Of a stretch of 64,000 bases of DNA, positions 27,637 through 37,100 are shown one piece after another (positions within the stretch are counted from its first letter, which is position 1; every line of letters starts with the position of its first letter). The position numbers and the translations under genes are program-made. Source of the DNA: an uncultured Pseudomonadota bacterium (GTDB lineage: Bacteria > Myxococcota_A > UBA796 > GCA-2862545); NCBI GenBank assembly GCA_913061235.1, contig CAJXTB010000011.1, positions 1-64,000 of the forward strand, read 5' to 3'. The notes under the pieces were generated by a model that ran no database searches, had not been told where the DNA came from, and worked only from the letters and a program-made list of their open reading frames with translations.

Positions 27637-28319
27637 GTACAACCGCTCACCCCTCCTTTACAACGACCCGCGGGAGAAGCCGAGCAGCGGCGTGCGATTT
27701 CGCGCGACGCCACTGTGTTGCGACGCCAAGCTCGAAGGCGACGGACAAAGGCGGGCGTCGGGACCTCCTACTGGACGCTGTGGAGCGTGCGGTTGTGAGG
27801 TGTCTTCGACGTCGACGGCGTGACGTGCCCGACGAGCGGGAGGGGGATGACGCTGGGCGCGGTGGTTCGCCCTCCGGCGACGCTGAGCGTGCTGGCGTCG
27901 CTGTAGCGGCAAGCCGATTCGGCGGGGGGAGGGGCCGTCGCACCTCGCCTCCTTCGCAGGGCTGGTCTTGGTCACGCTCGTAGCCGGGGGGCTAGCTGTT
28001 CGACGCCGACTGGACTGACCGGGACGCTCGCAGCGACGCAGCCATCGCCTTCGGACTCGCCGCCGTGAGTCGTGATGAGCCTGAGGGGGCCGACGCCTGC
28101 GTCGGGCGTGGCGAGCATCCGGCGAACACTGGCCAGTCGTTTCCACGCTCTGCCGTGCTGAACCCGCGCGGGAGCCGACTGCGCTGTTCGCCCGACGCCC
28201 CCAGGGTTGACTAGATGCGGCCGGCAGCTCTACTGTCCGGCCGCTCATTAGGGGCTGAGACGGATGTCCGGCGTTACTGCTTGCATCTGGTTGAGCACAT
28301 CTCGTAGAGGAATGTACGT
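27637..28319 (+). other. Gene-poor stretch, possible IS91-like debris
   Basis: 683 bp without a gene I can support. On the plus strand, 27780-27980 reads as an Arg-rich frame (AVERAVVRCLRRRRRDVPDE, then SGDAERAGVAVAASRF) that weakly recalls the middle of IS91-family transposases, but it is not convincing. Very GC-rich. An inverted repeat lies at 28217-28244. Confidence 0.3.
28217..28244. promoter_or_regulatory. GC-rich inverted repeat upstream of the RCC1 gene
   Basis: Arms gcggccgg and ccggccgc are perfect, with an inner cag...ctg pair and one bulged base. It lies about 75 bp upstream of the RCC1 lipoprotein start. Operator or terminator-like structure; no T run. Confidence 0.4.
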
Positions 28320-30344
28320 ATGAACGGTCGCGTGTTGTTCCTGAGCCTAGCGGTGGTGTGCGTTTCGCTTTTCGGGTGTGGTGACGCCCCCGAAGATACC
28401 GGCACTCCACCTGTCGATGACGACCCACTCACCGTGTGTACGCCCGACGAGTACGAGGGCACCGCACCCACGTCGGCCTCCGACCGCGTGTGCGAGGCAC
28501 TGACCGTCTGCGCCATCGACGAGTTCGAGACCACAGCGCCTACATCGACATCCGACCGCGCCTGCGACGCGCTGACCGTCTGCACGCCTGACGAATACGA
28601 GAGCACCGCGTCCACCGCGGACTCTGACCGCGCCTGCGACGCGCTGACCGTCTGCACCATCGACGAGTTCGAGAGCACCGTACCCACGGAGAACTCCGAC
28701 CGTGTGTGCAGCACTCCGGTCTTCGTCGCTCTCACCGCAGGCAACCATCACACGTGTGCGCTGGACGACCAGGGCGACGTCGTCTGCTGGGGCGGCAACG
28801 AGGGGGACGAGGCAGACACGACGACGCCGCCCAGCACGCTCGGCACAATTACCGCAATCTCCGCAGGCTACGTCCACACGTGTGCACTGGACGACCTGGG
28901 CGATGTCACCTGCTGGGGCAGCGACAGGCTCGGTCAGGCCACCCCGCCGGACACACTTGGCACCATCACCGCCATCGCCGCAGGCGGCGAGCACAGCTGT
29001 GTCCTAGACGACCAAGGCGATGTCACCTGCTGGGGAGCGGACACCCTGGGGCAAGCCACCCCGCCGGACACACTCGGCACCGTTGCCGCCATCGCCGTGG
29101 GCCGCAGCTACGCCTGCGCACTGGACGACCTGGGCGACGTCACCTGCTGGGGTAATGACGGCTCTGGGCAGTCGACGCCGCCGGACACACTCGGCACCAT
29201 CACCGCCATCTTCGCAGGCTTCAGCCATATGTGTGCGCTGGACGACCTGGGCGACCTCACATGCTGGGGTTGGGACGGTGCCGGTCAGTCAACGCCGCCT
29301 GAAACGCTCGGCACCATCGCCGAAGTCTCTGCAGGCGGTGAACACACGTGCGCACTGGCCGACCAGGGAGGCGTCACTTGCTGGGGTGCCGACAGGCTCG
29401 GTCAGTCGATAGTGCCTGACACGCTCGGCACCACCGTCGCACTCTCTGCGGGCGGCGACCACACGTGTGCGCTGGACGACCTGGGCATCATCACCTGCTG
29501 GGGCAGCGACAGGCTCGGTCAGTCGATGCCGCCGGGCACGCTCGGCACCACCGCCGCAATCTCCGCAGGCGGTGACCACACGTGCGCGCTGGACGACCAG
29601 GGCGAGCTCACCTGCTGGGGTCGTTCAGATGAGGGGCAAACGACCCCGCCTGATGGCCTAGGCACCATTGACACGCTGTCCTCAGGAGGCAGATACAACT
29701 GTGTTCTGGACGACGGGGGCGACGTCACCTGCTGGGGCCAAGACAGCTCTGGGCAGTCGACACCGCCGGATACACTCGGCACCATCGTCGCCATCTCCGC
29801 AGGCGGTCTCCACGGGTGCGCCCTGGATGACCAGGGAGACGTGTCCTGCTGGGGCAACGACAGCCGCGGTCAGTCGCCACCGCCTGACGCGCTCGGCCCT
29901 ATGGTCGCCATCTCAGCTGGCGGCTGGCACACCTGTGCGCTCGACGCACTCGGTGACGTCACCTGCTGGGGCCGTGACACCGATGCTCAGTCGACGCCGC
30001 CTGCCAGCCTCGGCACCATCGTCGCTGTCTCCGCAGGCAACCAACACACCTGTGTGCTCGACGACCTGGGCGACGTCACGTGTTGGGGCTTGGACAACCG
30101 CGGTCAGTCGGCGACCCCTGACACACTTGGCACCATCACCGCAATCTTCGCAAGCACGTTTCATACCTGTGCGCTGGACGACCAGGGAGACGTCACCTGC
30201 TGGGGAGACAACAGGAACGGGCAGTTGACGCCACCGAGTACGCTCCGCACCGTCGTCTCCATCACCTTGGGCGATTCCCACACCTGTGCGCTGGACGACC
30301 GGGGCGACGTCACCTGCTGGGGCCTCCAGATCCACGCGCCTTAG
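28320..30344 (+). CDS. Cys-rich RCC1-repeat lipoprotein
   Basis: 674 residues. Lipobox SLFGC (Cys20). Residues about 37-132 contain four tandem 24-residue units of the form L-T-V-C-x(3)-E-(Y/F)-E-x(4)-T-x(2)-S-D-R-x-C, recalling TNFR-type Cys modules. The remainder is 14 RCC1-like units of 39 residues (117 bp) with the core H-T-C-A-L-D-D-x-G-D-V-T-C-W-G; the last is cut short at its end. Each unit has two Cys, so every blade probably has a disulfide, unlike the RCC1 protein at 127-3216. It is likely a surface-attached binding propeller inside the island. Confidence 0.85.
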   Translation: MNGRVLFLSLAVVCVSLFGCGDAPEDTGTPPVDDDPLTVCTPDEYEGTAPTSASDRVCEALTVCAIDEFETTAPTSTSDRACDALTVCTPDEYESTASTADSDRACDALTVCTIDEFESTVPTENSDRVCSTPVFVALTAGNHHTCALDDQGDVVCWGGNEGDEADTTTPPSTLGTITAISAGYVHTCALDDLGDVTCWGSDRLGQATPPDTLGTITAIAAGGEHSCVLDDQGDVTCWGADTLGQATPPDTLGTVAAIAVGRSYACALDDLGDVTCWGNDGSGQSTPPDTLGTITAIFAGFSHMCALDDLGDLTCWGWDGAGQSTPPETLGTIAEVSAGGEHTCALADQGGVTCWGADRLGQSIVPDTLGTTVALSAGGDHTCALDDLGIITCWGSDRLGQSMPPGTLGTTAAISAGGDHTCALDDQGELTCWGRSDEGQTTPPDGLGTIDTLSSGGRYNCVLDDGGDVTCWGQDSSGQSTPPDTLGTIVAISAGGLHGCALDDQGDVSCWGNDSRGQSPPPDALGPMVAISAGGWHTCALDALGDVTCWGRDTDAQSTPPASLGTIVAVSAGNQHTCVLDDLGDVTCWGLDNRGQSATPDTLGTITAIFASTFHTCALDDQGDVTCWGDNRNGQLTPPSTLRTVVSITLGDSHTCALDDRGDVTCWGLQIHAP

Positions 30345-30362
30345 GGACCCGTCCGCGGTGGT

Positions 30363-30608
30363 CTAGGTCGACGCGCATCCCGCTTCTTTGACGATGCGGA
30401 GTGTGGAAGCCGGGTTTTCCGCAAGCCACTTCGCCGCACGAGTCGGGCGCTCCACCAGGTTTCCACCGCAGTTCGGGCAGACGCCGTGCAGGTGGCCGGC
30501 GTTGCAACTCGTGCAGAACGTGCACTCAAACGAACACACCAGAGCGTCTGGGGAATCGGGTGGCAAGTGGCCACCGCAACACTCGCACTGGGGACGTAGC
30601 TCCAACAT
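30363..30608 (-). CDS. DUF1272 family zinc-ribbon-like protein
   Basis: 81 residues from the ATG at 30608. It matches the DUF1272 family (COG3813): MLELRPQCECCGGHLPPDS, ALVCSFECTFC, then HGVCPNCGGNLVERPTR. Eight Cys are arranged as paired knuckles, so it is probably a small cytoplasmic zinc protein of unknown role. The family is about 60-90 residues, as here. It converges on the RCC1 gene with 18 bp between. Confidence 0.85.
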   Translation of the reverse strand: MLELRPQCECCGGHLPPDSPDALVCSFECTFCTSCNAGHLHGVCPNCGGNLVERPTRAAKWLAENPASTLRIVKEAGCAST

Positions 30609-30754
30609 GTCGGCTCCTCGTGGCCAGCCGATATCGCACCGACGTACTGCACGACAACGACCTCGGCAGCGAGCATGTCTGTTGTTGGGGGCTCTGCGAC
30701 CTGGACCAACGGGCGCCCCTATCGAACGGGCCGACACCCTGTCGCGGCGCCCGG

Positions 30755-30824
30755 TACCTGACCTGGGTGGGGTTGCTGTGGCGGGTGTTCGCGGGGGGCG
30801 GATGACCCTGCGGGCCGTTCCCTA
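30755..30824 (+). mobile_element. IS91-family transposase C-terminal fragment
   Basis: Reads YLTWVGLLWRVFA then, after a small deletion and frame change, GGRMTLRAVP and a stop. This matches the pattern W-A-x-L-L-x-R-V-F...C-P-x-C-G-G-R-M near the end of IS91-type transposases. Related copies lie at 41337-41412 (inverted) and 43233-43565. Confidence 0.6.
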
Positions 30825-30944
30825 GAGTACCGATCAAGTAGCGAGCCGTACTCGGACCGAGTGCGCTGAGCCAGACGGATTCGTTCGCAATGAAGGAGGA
30901 GGGAGCGGGCCGGGGCCCGCGACTGACGAGTGAAGCCGACCACG

Positions 30945-31236
30945 CAAGTCACCTGATTGGCGCTCTGGCCGCGAGCCAACCTGCGCATCCCGGGCGGCCT
31001 CGACACCTCCGGCCGCCCGAGCACCGCCCGACGCCGTATCCACCTAAATCGCAGCACACCGCTGTGGGTCCCGTCACGTGCGACTTGGGGTGGGCCTGCG
31101 CCCTATTCGGAGGGGCACGGAGCGCCACAGCGCTGTCCTCGCAAAGTAGAATCGGCGCGGGCGACTGATTCTCGGCTCTCGTTACGCAGGTCGGTCGCTC
31201 GTGGTTCGGAACGAAGGGCGCTGGACTCGCCTATCC
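30945..31236 (+). mobile_element. IS91-like element 3' end fragment
   Basis: Shares long near-identical stretches with 40330-40490 and 43340-43565, including gcagcacaccgctgtggg, cacgtgcgact and gcggctctcg-like blocks. One frame reads RPTPYPPKSQHTAVGPVTCD, the likely last residues of the transposase. The rest would be the element's non-coding terminus. Confidence 0.6.
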
Positions 31237-31363
31237 ATTCTGTGAGCGGTAATGGCGAGTACGGTAAGGGTACAACACCTGCGGGCTGTGTATGGGGCTA
31301 TCCTGGGGGTCTACGAAGCGCGGATGGTTCTGTGTCGGGCGTCCTCTCCGCTGCAAGGCACCA

Positions 31364-34024
31364 TCAGCTACGTCGGTGGTCGCCCGCGATAGCGAGCCTT
31401 TCCTCCAAGAAAACGCCGGCAATGCGCTCATCTACGCGCGCATTCGGGCCGGGGAGTCGGTCGCTGAGCGCGTCTGGCTGTACACCACTCTCGAGTTCAA
31501 CGACGCCGGCCAAGACCTCGACCGTTGCGGCCGACGCATGGTTTGCCTGGCGGCGGGCTCGGTCCAGGTTCTTCAGGGCTGGCTCGGACTCACCGCGTAC
31601 TGCTTGCATGGCTGCAAGCCAGGCCAAAGCGATGGAACCGAGCATCTTAAGACCGAGCTCATCGCAGCGCAGCAAGACCTGTTGGATGAGTCCACTGTCG
31701 CGTTCGGCGATTCCAAGGTTGGCTAGAGCCACCGCCTCATCGGCCGGCGCCCCCTGTCGATACAGCACGGCGACGGCGTGGCGGAAGCAGTCGGCCGCCG
31801 CGCGACGCTCCTCGCGAACGAGGTGGAGGTTCCCAAGGTTGATAGTTGCGATACCCTCGCTGTAGAGGTCGCCGATGCGGCGGGCAAGAGCCATGGCGAG
31901 GTCGAGCTGTGCTGAGGCTTCCTCCAGATGGCCGTGGTCAAGGTACACGCCGGCCAGTGTGACCCGAGCGGTGGCTTCTCCGGTGAAGTTGCCCACCTCT
32001 CCGAAACACTCACAAGCGCGTTCGAGGCGCTCCGCGGCGCGCTGCATACGGCCAAATCGCTCGTCCAGGAAGGCGGCGAAGAACCGGGTCCGTGCTTCCC
32101 CGAGAACGTCTGCATTCCGTGTGGCGTAGGCGAGGGCGGTGTCGAAGGCGGGTCGAGCCGCTTCGACGTCGCCGAGTCGTTGTAGGCAGCGTGCGACGAG
32201 AACACTGCCGTCTGCTTGGGTTGAGGGCGTCAGGTGGACAGTTGCGCGCTGGGCTAGCCTGAGGGCTTCGGGCACATCTCCGAGACGGTGAGCAAGCTCT
32301 GCGCGTGCCAGATCTACGCGAGCCCTCGCCGCGTCATTGCCGGCGCAGAGGGCCTGTGCGATGTCCAGCTCGTGGGCAAGCTCTTCGGCATCCCGAACGG
32401 TGCGCATGGGTTCCATGCGCACCACCAGGAGTTCTGAGCGCAGCAATGGTGCACCATCAGCACCGACGCTGAGTGCGTGTCGGACGGCGTCGTCGCGCAT
32501 GGAGAGCGGCCCACGTGCGGTGCCGAGCGCATGCAGTACCAACCCGAGTGTGAGGGCAGTGTTGGGGTCTTGTGTGGCGTAGAGGGCTGCGAGCAGGTTG
32601 AGACGCTCGACGTGCAGGGCGTGCAAGACAGCGTTGCCATCGGCGCTACGCAGGCGGGAGCGCTGGTCCATTCCCCATGCTGCGTAGAATGCCGCGTGCG
32701 CCTGGCGGACTGCGGGAGCGTCGTCTGCGAGCTGTTCGAGGGCATAGGCACGTACGCTCTCGTCCATACGCAGGCGCAGGCCCGTTGGGGTCTCCACCGG
32801 CCGCAAGAGGGAGTGATCAACGAGTGCCTCAACGACGTCTAACTGTGGGTCGCCCAGCACTTCGCCTACCGCCCGGAGGTCAAAGCCGCCGCGAAAGACG
32901 CTGCACCACGCAGCAACGCGTCGTTCATCATCGGTCAGCAGTGCCCAAGACGTCTGAAGTACGTCCCGGAGAGACGAGTGGCGGTGCTGTACCTGACCGT
33001 CACGGGCTGTGAGTAAGGACAGGCGCTCGTCGAGTCGGGCGAGCAGAGCTGAAGGTGAGAGCACCGATGACCGCGCGGCTGCGAGCTCCAGTGCCAAGGG
33101 ATTTCCGTCCAGGGCCCGAACCAGTTCGTCGAGTCCTTCGTCGTCTCCTTGCTCGCCTAGGAGCTGGGCACGTCGTTGTAGGAAGAGGGCGCGGCCGGCC
33201 GCAGCGGACAGCGGTCGTAGGAGGTAGCGGTGTTCGCCAGCCATGCGCAGTATCCGGCGCGACGTGACGAGGAAGTGTACCTGTGTGCCCGCCAAACACG
33301 ACACCAGCAGAGCCCGAAGCGGCGCAATGACTGTCTCGGCGTTGTTGAGCACCACCAACAAGTCTGGACGTTGCGCAAGCGGGCGGCGAATGCGTTCGGT
33401 CGCGGCCTCTACGGTGGAGCCTGTGAGGTGAACGCCGAGGGCCGCAGCGACGGCCGCGACGACCGAGTGTTCATCCGTTGCATCGGCGAGCTCGACAAAC
33501 ACGGCTCCACCGGTGTGCTTGTGGGCGAGGTGTACGGCCAAGCGCGACTTGCCAATGCCTCCTGAGCCGGTCACGGTCACGGCCCTAGCGCCGCTTGATA
33601 GGAGTTGTTCGATGGTCTGAATCGCGTGGGACCGGCCGACAAGCTCTGTGAGTTCCGGTGGTACCGTTGCTGCGCTCGCGTCCCGGAGCACGGGAATCGG
33701 ACCTGCGAAGCGGTACCCTGCGCCGTGCACGGTGACGATATGCGTGGGTACAGCGGGGTCGACCTCTAGCTTGCTGCGCAGACGGCGAATGGCGACGTCG
33801 ACGGTGCGCGTGACGATCTGGCCTTGGTAGCCCCAAACTTGTTCGAGCAGCTCGTCGCGTGCCACTGCGCGCTCGGCGTGGCAGGCGAGGTGCGCGAGAA
33901 GCCGGCGCTCGATGGTCGTGAGGGTGGCACGCGTTTGGTTGCTGGGGACTGCCACGACCGTGCCGCGGACGAGGTCCACGCGGCAGCCGTCGAGCGTCAA
34001 CCAGTCTTGGGCGTGCTCCGTCAT
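31364..34024 (-). CDS. Winged-helix / STAND ATPase / TPR transcriptional regulator
   Basis: 886 residues. Residues about 8-108 are an OmpR/PhoB-type winged helix (LTTIERRLLAHLACHAERAV, VWGY, TRTVDVAIRRLRSKLE, TVHGAGYRF). Residues about 125-400 are a STAND/NB-ARC-type ATPase with P-loop GSGGIGKS (153-160). The Walker B segment reads LLVVLNN (222-228), with Asn where Asp is expected. From about 470 to 830 come TPR-like helices. Such proteins (AfsR-like plan) sense an unknown signal and activate nearby genes. The start overlaps the stop of a possible 39-residue leader ORF in ATGA. Confidence 0.85.
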   Translation of the reverse strand: MTEHAQDWLTLDGCRVDLVRGTVVAVPSNQTRATLTTIERRLLAHLACHAERAVARDELLEQVWGYQGQIVTRTVDVAIRRLRSKLEVDPAVPTHIVTVHGAGYRFAGPIPVLRDASAATVPPELTELVGRSHAIQTIEQLLSSGARAVTVTGSGGIGKSRLAVHLAHKHTGGAVFVELADATDEHSVVAAVAAALGVHLTGSTVEAATERIRRPLAQRPDLLVVLNNAETVIAPLRALLVSCLAGTQVHFLVTSRRILRMAGEHRYLLRPLSAAAGRALFLQRRAQLLGEQGDDEGLDELVRALDGNPLALELAAARSSVLSPSALLARLDERLSLLTARDGQVQHRHSSLRDVLQTSWALLTDDERRVAAWCSVFRGGFDLRAVGEVLGDPQLDVVEALVDHSLLRPVETPTGLRLRMDESVRAYALEQLADDAPAVRQAHAAFYAAWGMDQRSRLRSADGNAVLHALHVERLNLLAALYATQDPNTALTLGLVLHALGTARGPLSMRDDAVRHALSVGADGAPLLRSELLVVRMEPMRTVRDAEELAHELDIAQALCAGNDAARARVDLARAELAHRLGDVPEALRLAQRATVHLTPSTQADGSVLVARCLQRLGDVEAARPAFDTALAYATRNADVLGEARTRFFAAFLDERFGRMQRAAERLERACECFGEVGNFTGEATARVTLAGVYLDHGHLEEASAQLDLAMALARRIGDLYSEGIATINLGNLHLVREERRAAADCFRHAVAVLYRQGAPADEAVALANLGIAERDSGLIQQVLLRCDELGLKMLGSIALAWLAAMQAVRGESEPALKNLDRARRQANHASAATVEVLAGVVELESGVQPDALSDRLPGPNARVDERIAGVFLEERLAIAGDHRRS

Positions 34025-34140
34025 TCGTTGGAAGTGTACCGCAGGACACCCCCGCCAACGACGTCAAAGGCCTCTGGTGGCTCGGACCCCATCGGTGTGC
34101 CGGTGTTGCGCTGTGGTGGACGTGCAAAGACGACAGTCAT
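34021..34140 (-). CDS. Possible small leader ORF upstream of the STAND regulator
   Basis: 39 codons (MTVVFARPPQRN...), ending in YTSNE. Its TGA overlaps the regulator ATG as ATGA, a common sign of translational coupling. The regulator itself has no clear ribosome site, which supports a coupled upstream ORF. The ribosome site of this ORF is only weak (gggaa about 11 nt upstream). No family recognised; it could also be chance. Confidence 0.4.
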   Translation of the reverse strand: MTVVFARPPQRNTGTPMGSEPPEAFDVVGGGVLRYTSNE

Positions 34141-34168
34141 TCTCGGTCGTTCCCTTCGCTGCGCGAGG

Positions 34169-37100
34169 CTACTGCAGTACGCCATTGATGTAGGTCGTGC
34201 CTGCGATAGCGGTGCCGGTGAAGGTTCCGCTGTACGGGCCGGTGAACGCGATGCGTCCGTCACCACCATCACGACCGCCGGTAGACAGGCCGCGTCCCCC
34301 CACAGCGGAGAGCGTGCCTACGCCGGAGAGCGAGCCGCTGACTACAAGGCGAATGGCGCCACCTGCACCGCCGCCGCAGTACCGGCTGCAGTTCTTGCCG
34401 TTGGAGAGCAGCGTGCCGTCGACGACCGCGTGTTGGGTCGTGATGTCGATGCGACCGCCGCCATCGCCCCCGTTTGAGCCGTTTTGGGACTCCAGTCGTC
34501 CACCGCCGGAGCCATACTCCAATGGATTGAGCGGGTCCCCATAGACGTCGTTGGACGAGCCCTCGCCGCGTGTGCCGTAGGTACCACCCGACGAACTGGT
34601 CTCGGCGCCGTCGGTGGTGAGTCCGGCCGCGCTCCAGCGTTCTGCCAAATTCAACGCTGTTTCCCCTCGGGCTCCGGTGCCGCTCACATCGATGGTGGCC
34701 GTATTGTCGAGGGTGAATGTATCGGACAACACGACTTGAAGGCCGTCCAGCTGCTGCCCCGATTGGAGCAAGGTGCTGCGAGGGAAGAGGTGTAGGTTGC
34801 CGAAGGTCAAGTCGTCGCCACCGACCTCGCGGAACACGCCAGTGAGAAAGAGGTAGACGTCGGACGCTAGCTCCACCGTAGAGCCGTCGAGCACTTCCAC
34901 GACTCCCGCGTTGCGCACGAAGGTGTCTCCGAACACTGTGGTCCGGTCGAAGGTTGGGAGCACCAGGGTGCCGTAGTGTTGGAGTGCGCTGTTCGACAGA
35001 GCGAAGGTGCCAGGAGCGAAGGTCGTGCCGCTGGTGATGGTCAGCGTGCCGTCCGTCTGTTCGTAGTCTTGTACTGTCAGCGTGCTGTTCAGTGTGGTGG
35101 CGCCATTGCTCTGGGTCCATGTGGAGACCGTTGCCCCAGCGCTAAGAGTGGTGTTGCCGGCGGTCTGAATCCAACTGTCGGCGGTCACAGCAGCGTTGTA
35201 GTTGGAGCCGCCGCCAGACACGGTGACGGTACCGCTGACGGTGAGCGGAGCGTTCATGGTGAGCAAGCCATCGACAGACAAGTCGTCGAGGTTGAGTGGC
35301 ACGTCGACCGTCATGCGTCCGTTGTCGGCCAGGCTCACGAAAGAGGCCGTCTCGCCAACTGGAATCGTCAGATCAGAGTAGTTGCCGTCCACCTGGAAGA
35401 TGCCGTCAGTACCGGCGTCGTTGAGGATAACCACGGTGCCTGAGGACGCGGTTCCGCCGAAACTACCGGAGGTGAAGCCCGTGACTGCAACCCGACCTCC
35501 TCCGCCGTCTCTCCCATTCGTGGATAGGCCGCGTCCGCCGTTTGCCGTGAGTGTGCCGGTGCCGGACAGGTCGCCGGTTAGCGCAACGCGAATCGCGCCT
35601 CCTGAGCCGCCGCCACAATACCGGCTGCAGTTCTTGCCGTCGGCAACGAGCGCACCGTTGAGTACGGCATGAGAGGCACGGATGTCGATGCGCCCGCCGC
35701 CGTCGCCGCCGTTGCTTGCGTTGCTGGCCTCCAGCCGTCCTCCGCCAGATCCAAGCTCTTGTGGGTTCCTCGGGTCGCCATAGGTGGCTATGGACGAGGC
35801 GGTGCCACGTGCGCCATACGTGCCGCCTGCAGAGCTCGTCTCAGCGCCATCGGTCGTAAGGGTGCCCGCCAGCCAGCGCTCTGCCAGATTGGTGCTGCGC
35901 TCACCGAGCCCACCGGTGCCGCTCACGTCCATGACGGCGGTGCTGTCCAGAGTGAAGGTGTCCGACAGCCTCACCCGAAGGCCGTCCAGCCGCTGCCCCG
36001 ATTGGAGCAAGGTGCTGCCAGGGAAGAGGTGCAGGTTGCCGAAGGTCAAGTCGTCGCCACCGACCTCGCGGAACACGCCACTGAGAACGACGTAGACGTT
36101 GGATGCTAGCTCCACCGTAGAGCCGTCGAGCACTTCCACGACTCCCGCGTTGCGCACGAAGGTGTCTCCGAACACTGTGGTCCGGTCGAAGGTTGGGAGC
36201 ACCAGGGTGCCGTAGTGTTGGAGTGCGCTGTTCGACAGGGCGAAGGTGCCGGGAGCGAAGGTCGTGCCGCTGATGATGTTCAGTGTGCCGTCCGTCTGTT
36301 CGTAGTCTTGTACTGTCAGCGTGCTGTTCAGAGTGGTGGTGCCGTTGCTCTGGGTCCATGTGGGCACGGTGGCGCCAGCGTTGAGGCTGGTGGTACCGCC
36401 GGTTTGCATCCAGCCATCCGCGGTGACGGTGTCGTTGTAGCTGGAGCTGCCGCCGGACACGTTGACGGTGCCGTTGACGGTGAGGGGGGCGTTCATGGTC
36501 AGCGAGCCGCCGACAGACAGGGATTGCAGGGTCAGCGGTGTGTCCGCGATGATGCGTCCGCTGCTGGCTAGGCCAACGATAGACGGTGTTTCACCCGCTG
36601 GAATGGTCAGTACCGCGTCGGTACCGTCGACCTTGTAGATGCCGTCGGTTCCTGCCTTGTTGAGAACGACGACCGTTCCTGCGGAGAGAGTCCCGGTGAA
36701 GGCGCCCGTCTCGTAGCCGGTGATGGCAATGCGTCCGCCGCCACCATCTTGACTGAAAGAGCCCGAGCCGCTTCCGCCGTTCGCCGTCAGCGTTCCGCTA
36801 CCCGACAGAGTGCCGGTCAGGGCAACACGAATCGCGCCGCCCGAGCCCGCACCACACCGACTGCTACAGTTCGTCCCGTTGGCGCTCAGGGTCCCGTCGA
36901 GTCGGGCGTCTCGAGCCGTCAGATCGATGCGTCCACCGCCGGTTCCTGCGCTCGACCCGTTCTGTTCCTGAAGGGTTCCACCGCCCGAACCCAGCTCCCT
37001 CGGATTGCGGGGGTCGCCATACGGAGTGTTCAAGGACCCACTTCCGCGAGCCCCGTAGGTTCCTCCTCCGGAGCTGGTCTCCGCACCAACGCTGGTGAAG

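Larger units (their letters stand above)
30609..31363 (+). other. Gene-poor stretch with IS91-like fragments
   Basis: 755 bp between the DUF1272 gene and the 3' end of the regulator. It holds the transposase fragments at 30755-30824 and 30945-31236, listed separately. The rest shows no gene; 31240-31363 looks like plain non-coding DNA. Confidence 0.5.

Noticed and set aside
27658-28428. 256-codon minus-strand frame
   Set aside because: Arg/Pro/Ser-rich composition typical of a GC-rich non-coding strand, no domain, and it overlaps the start of the RCC1 gene.
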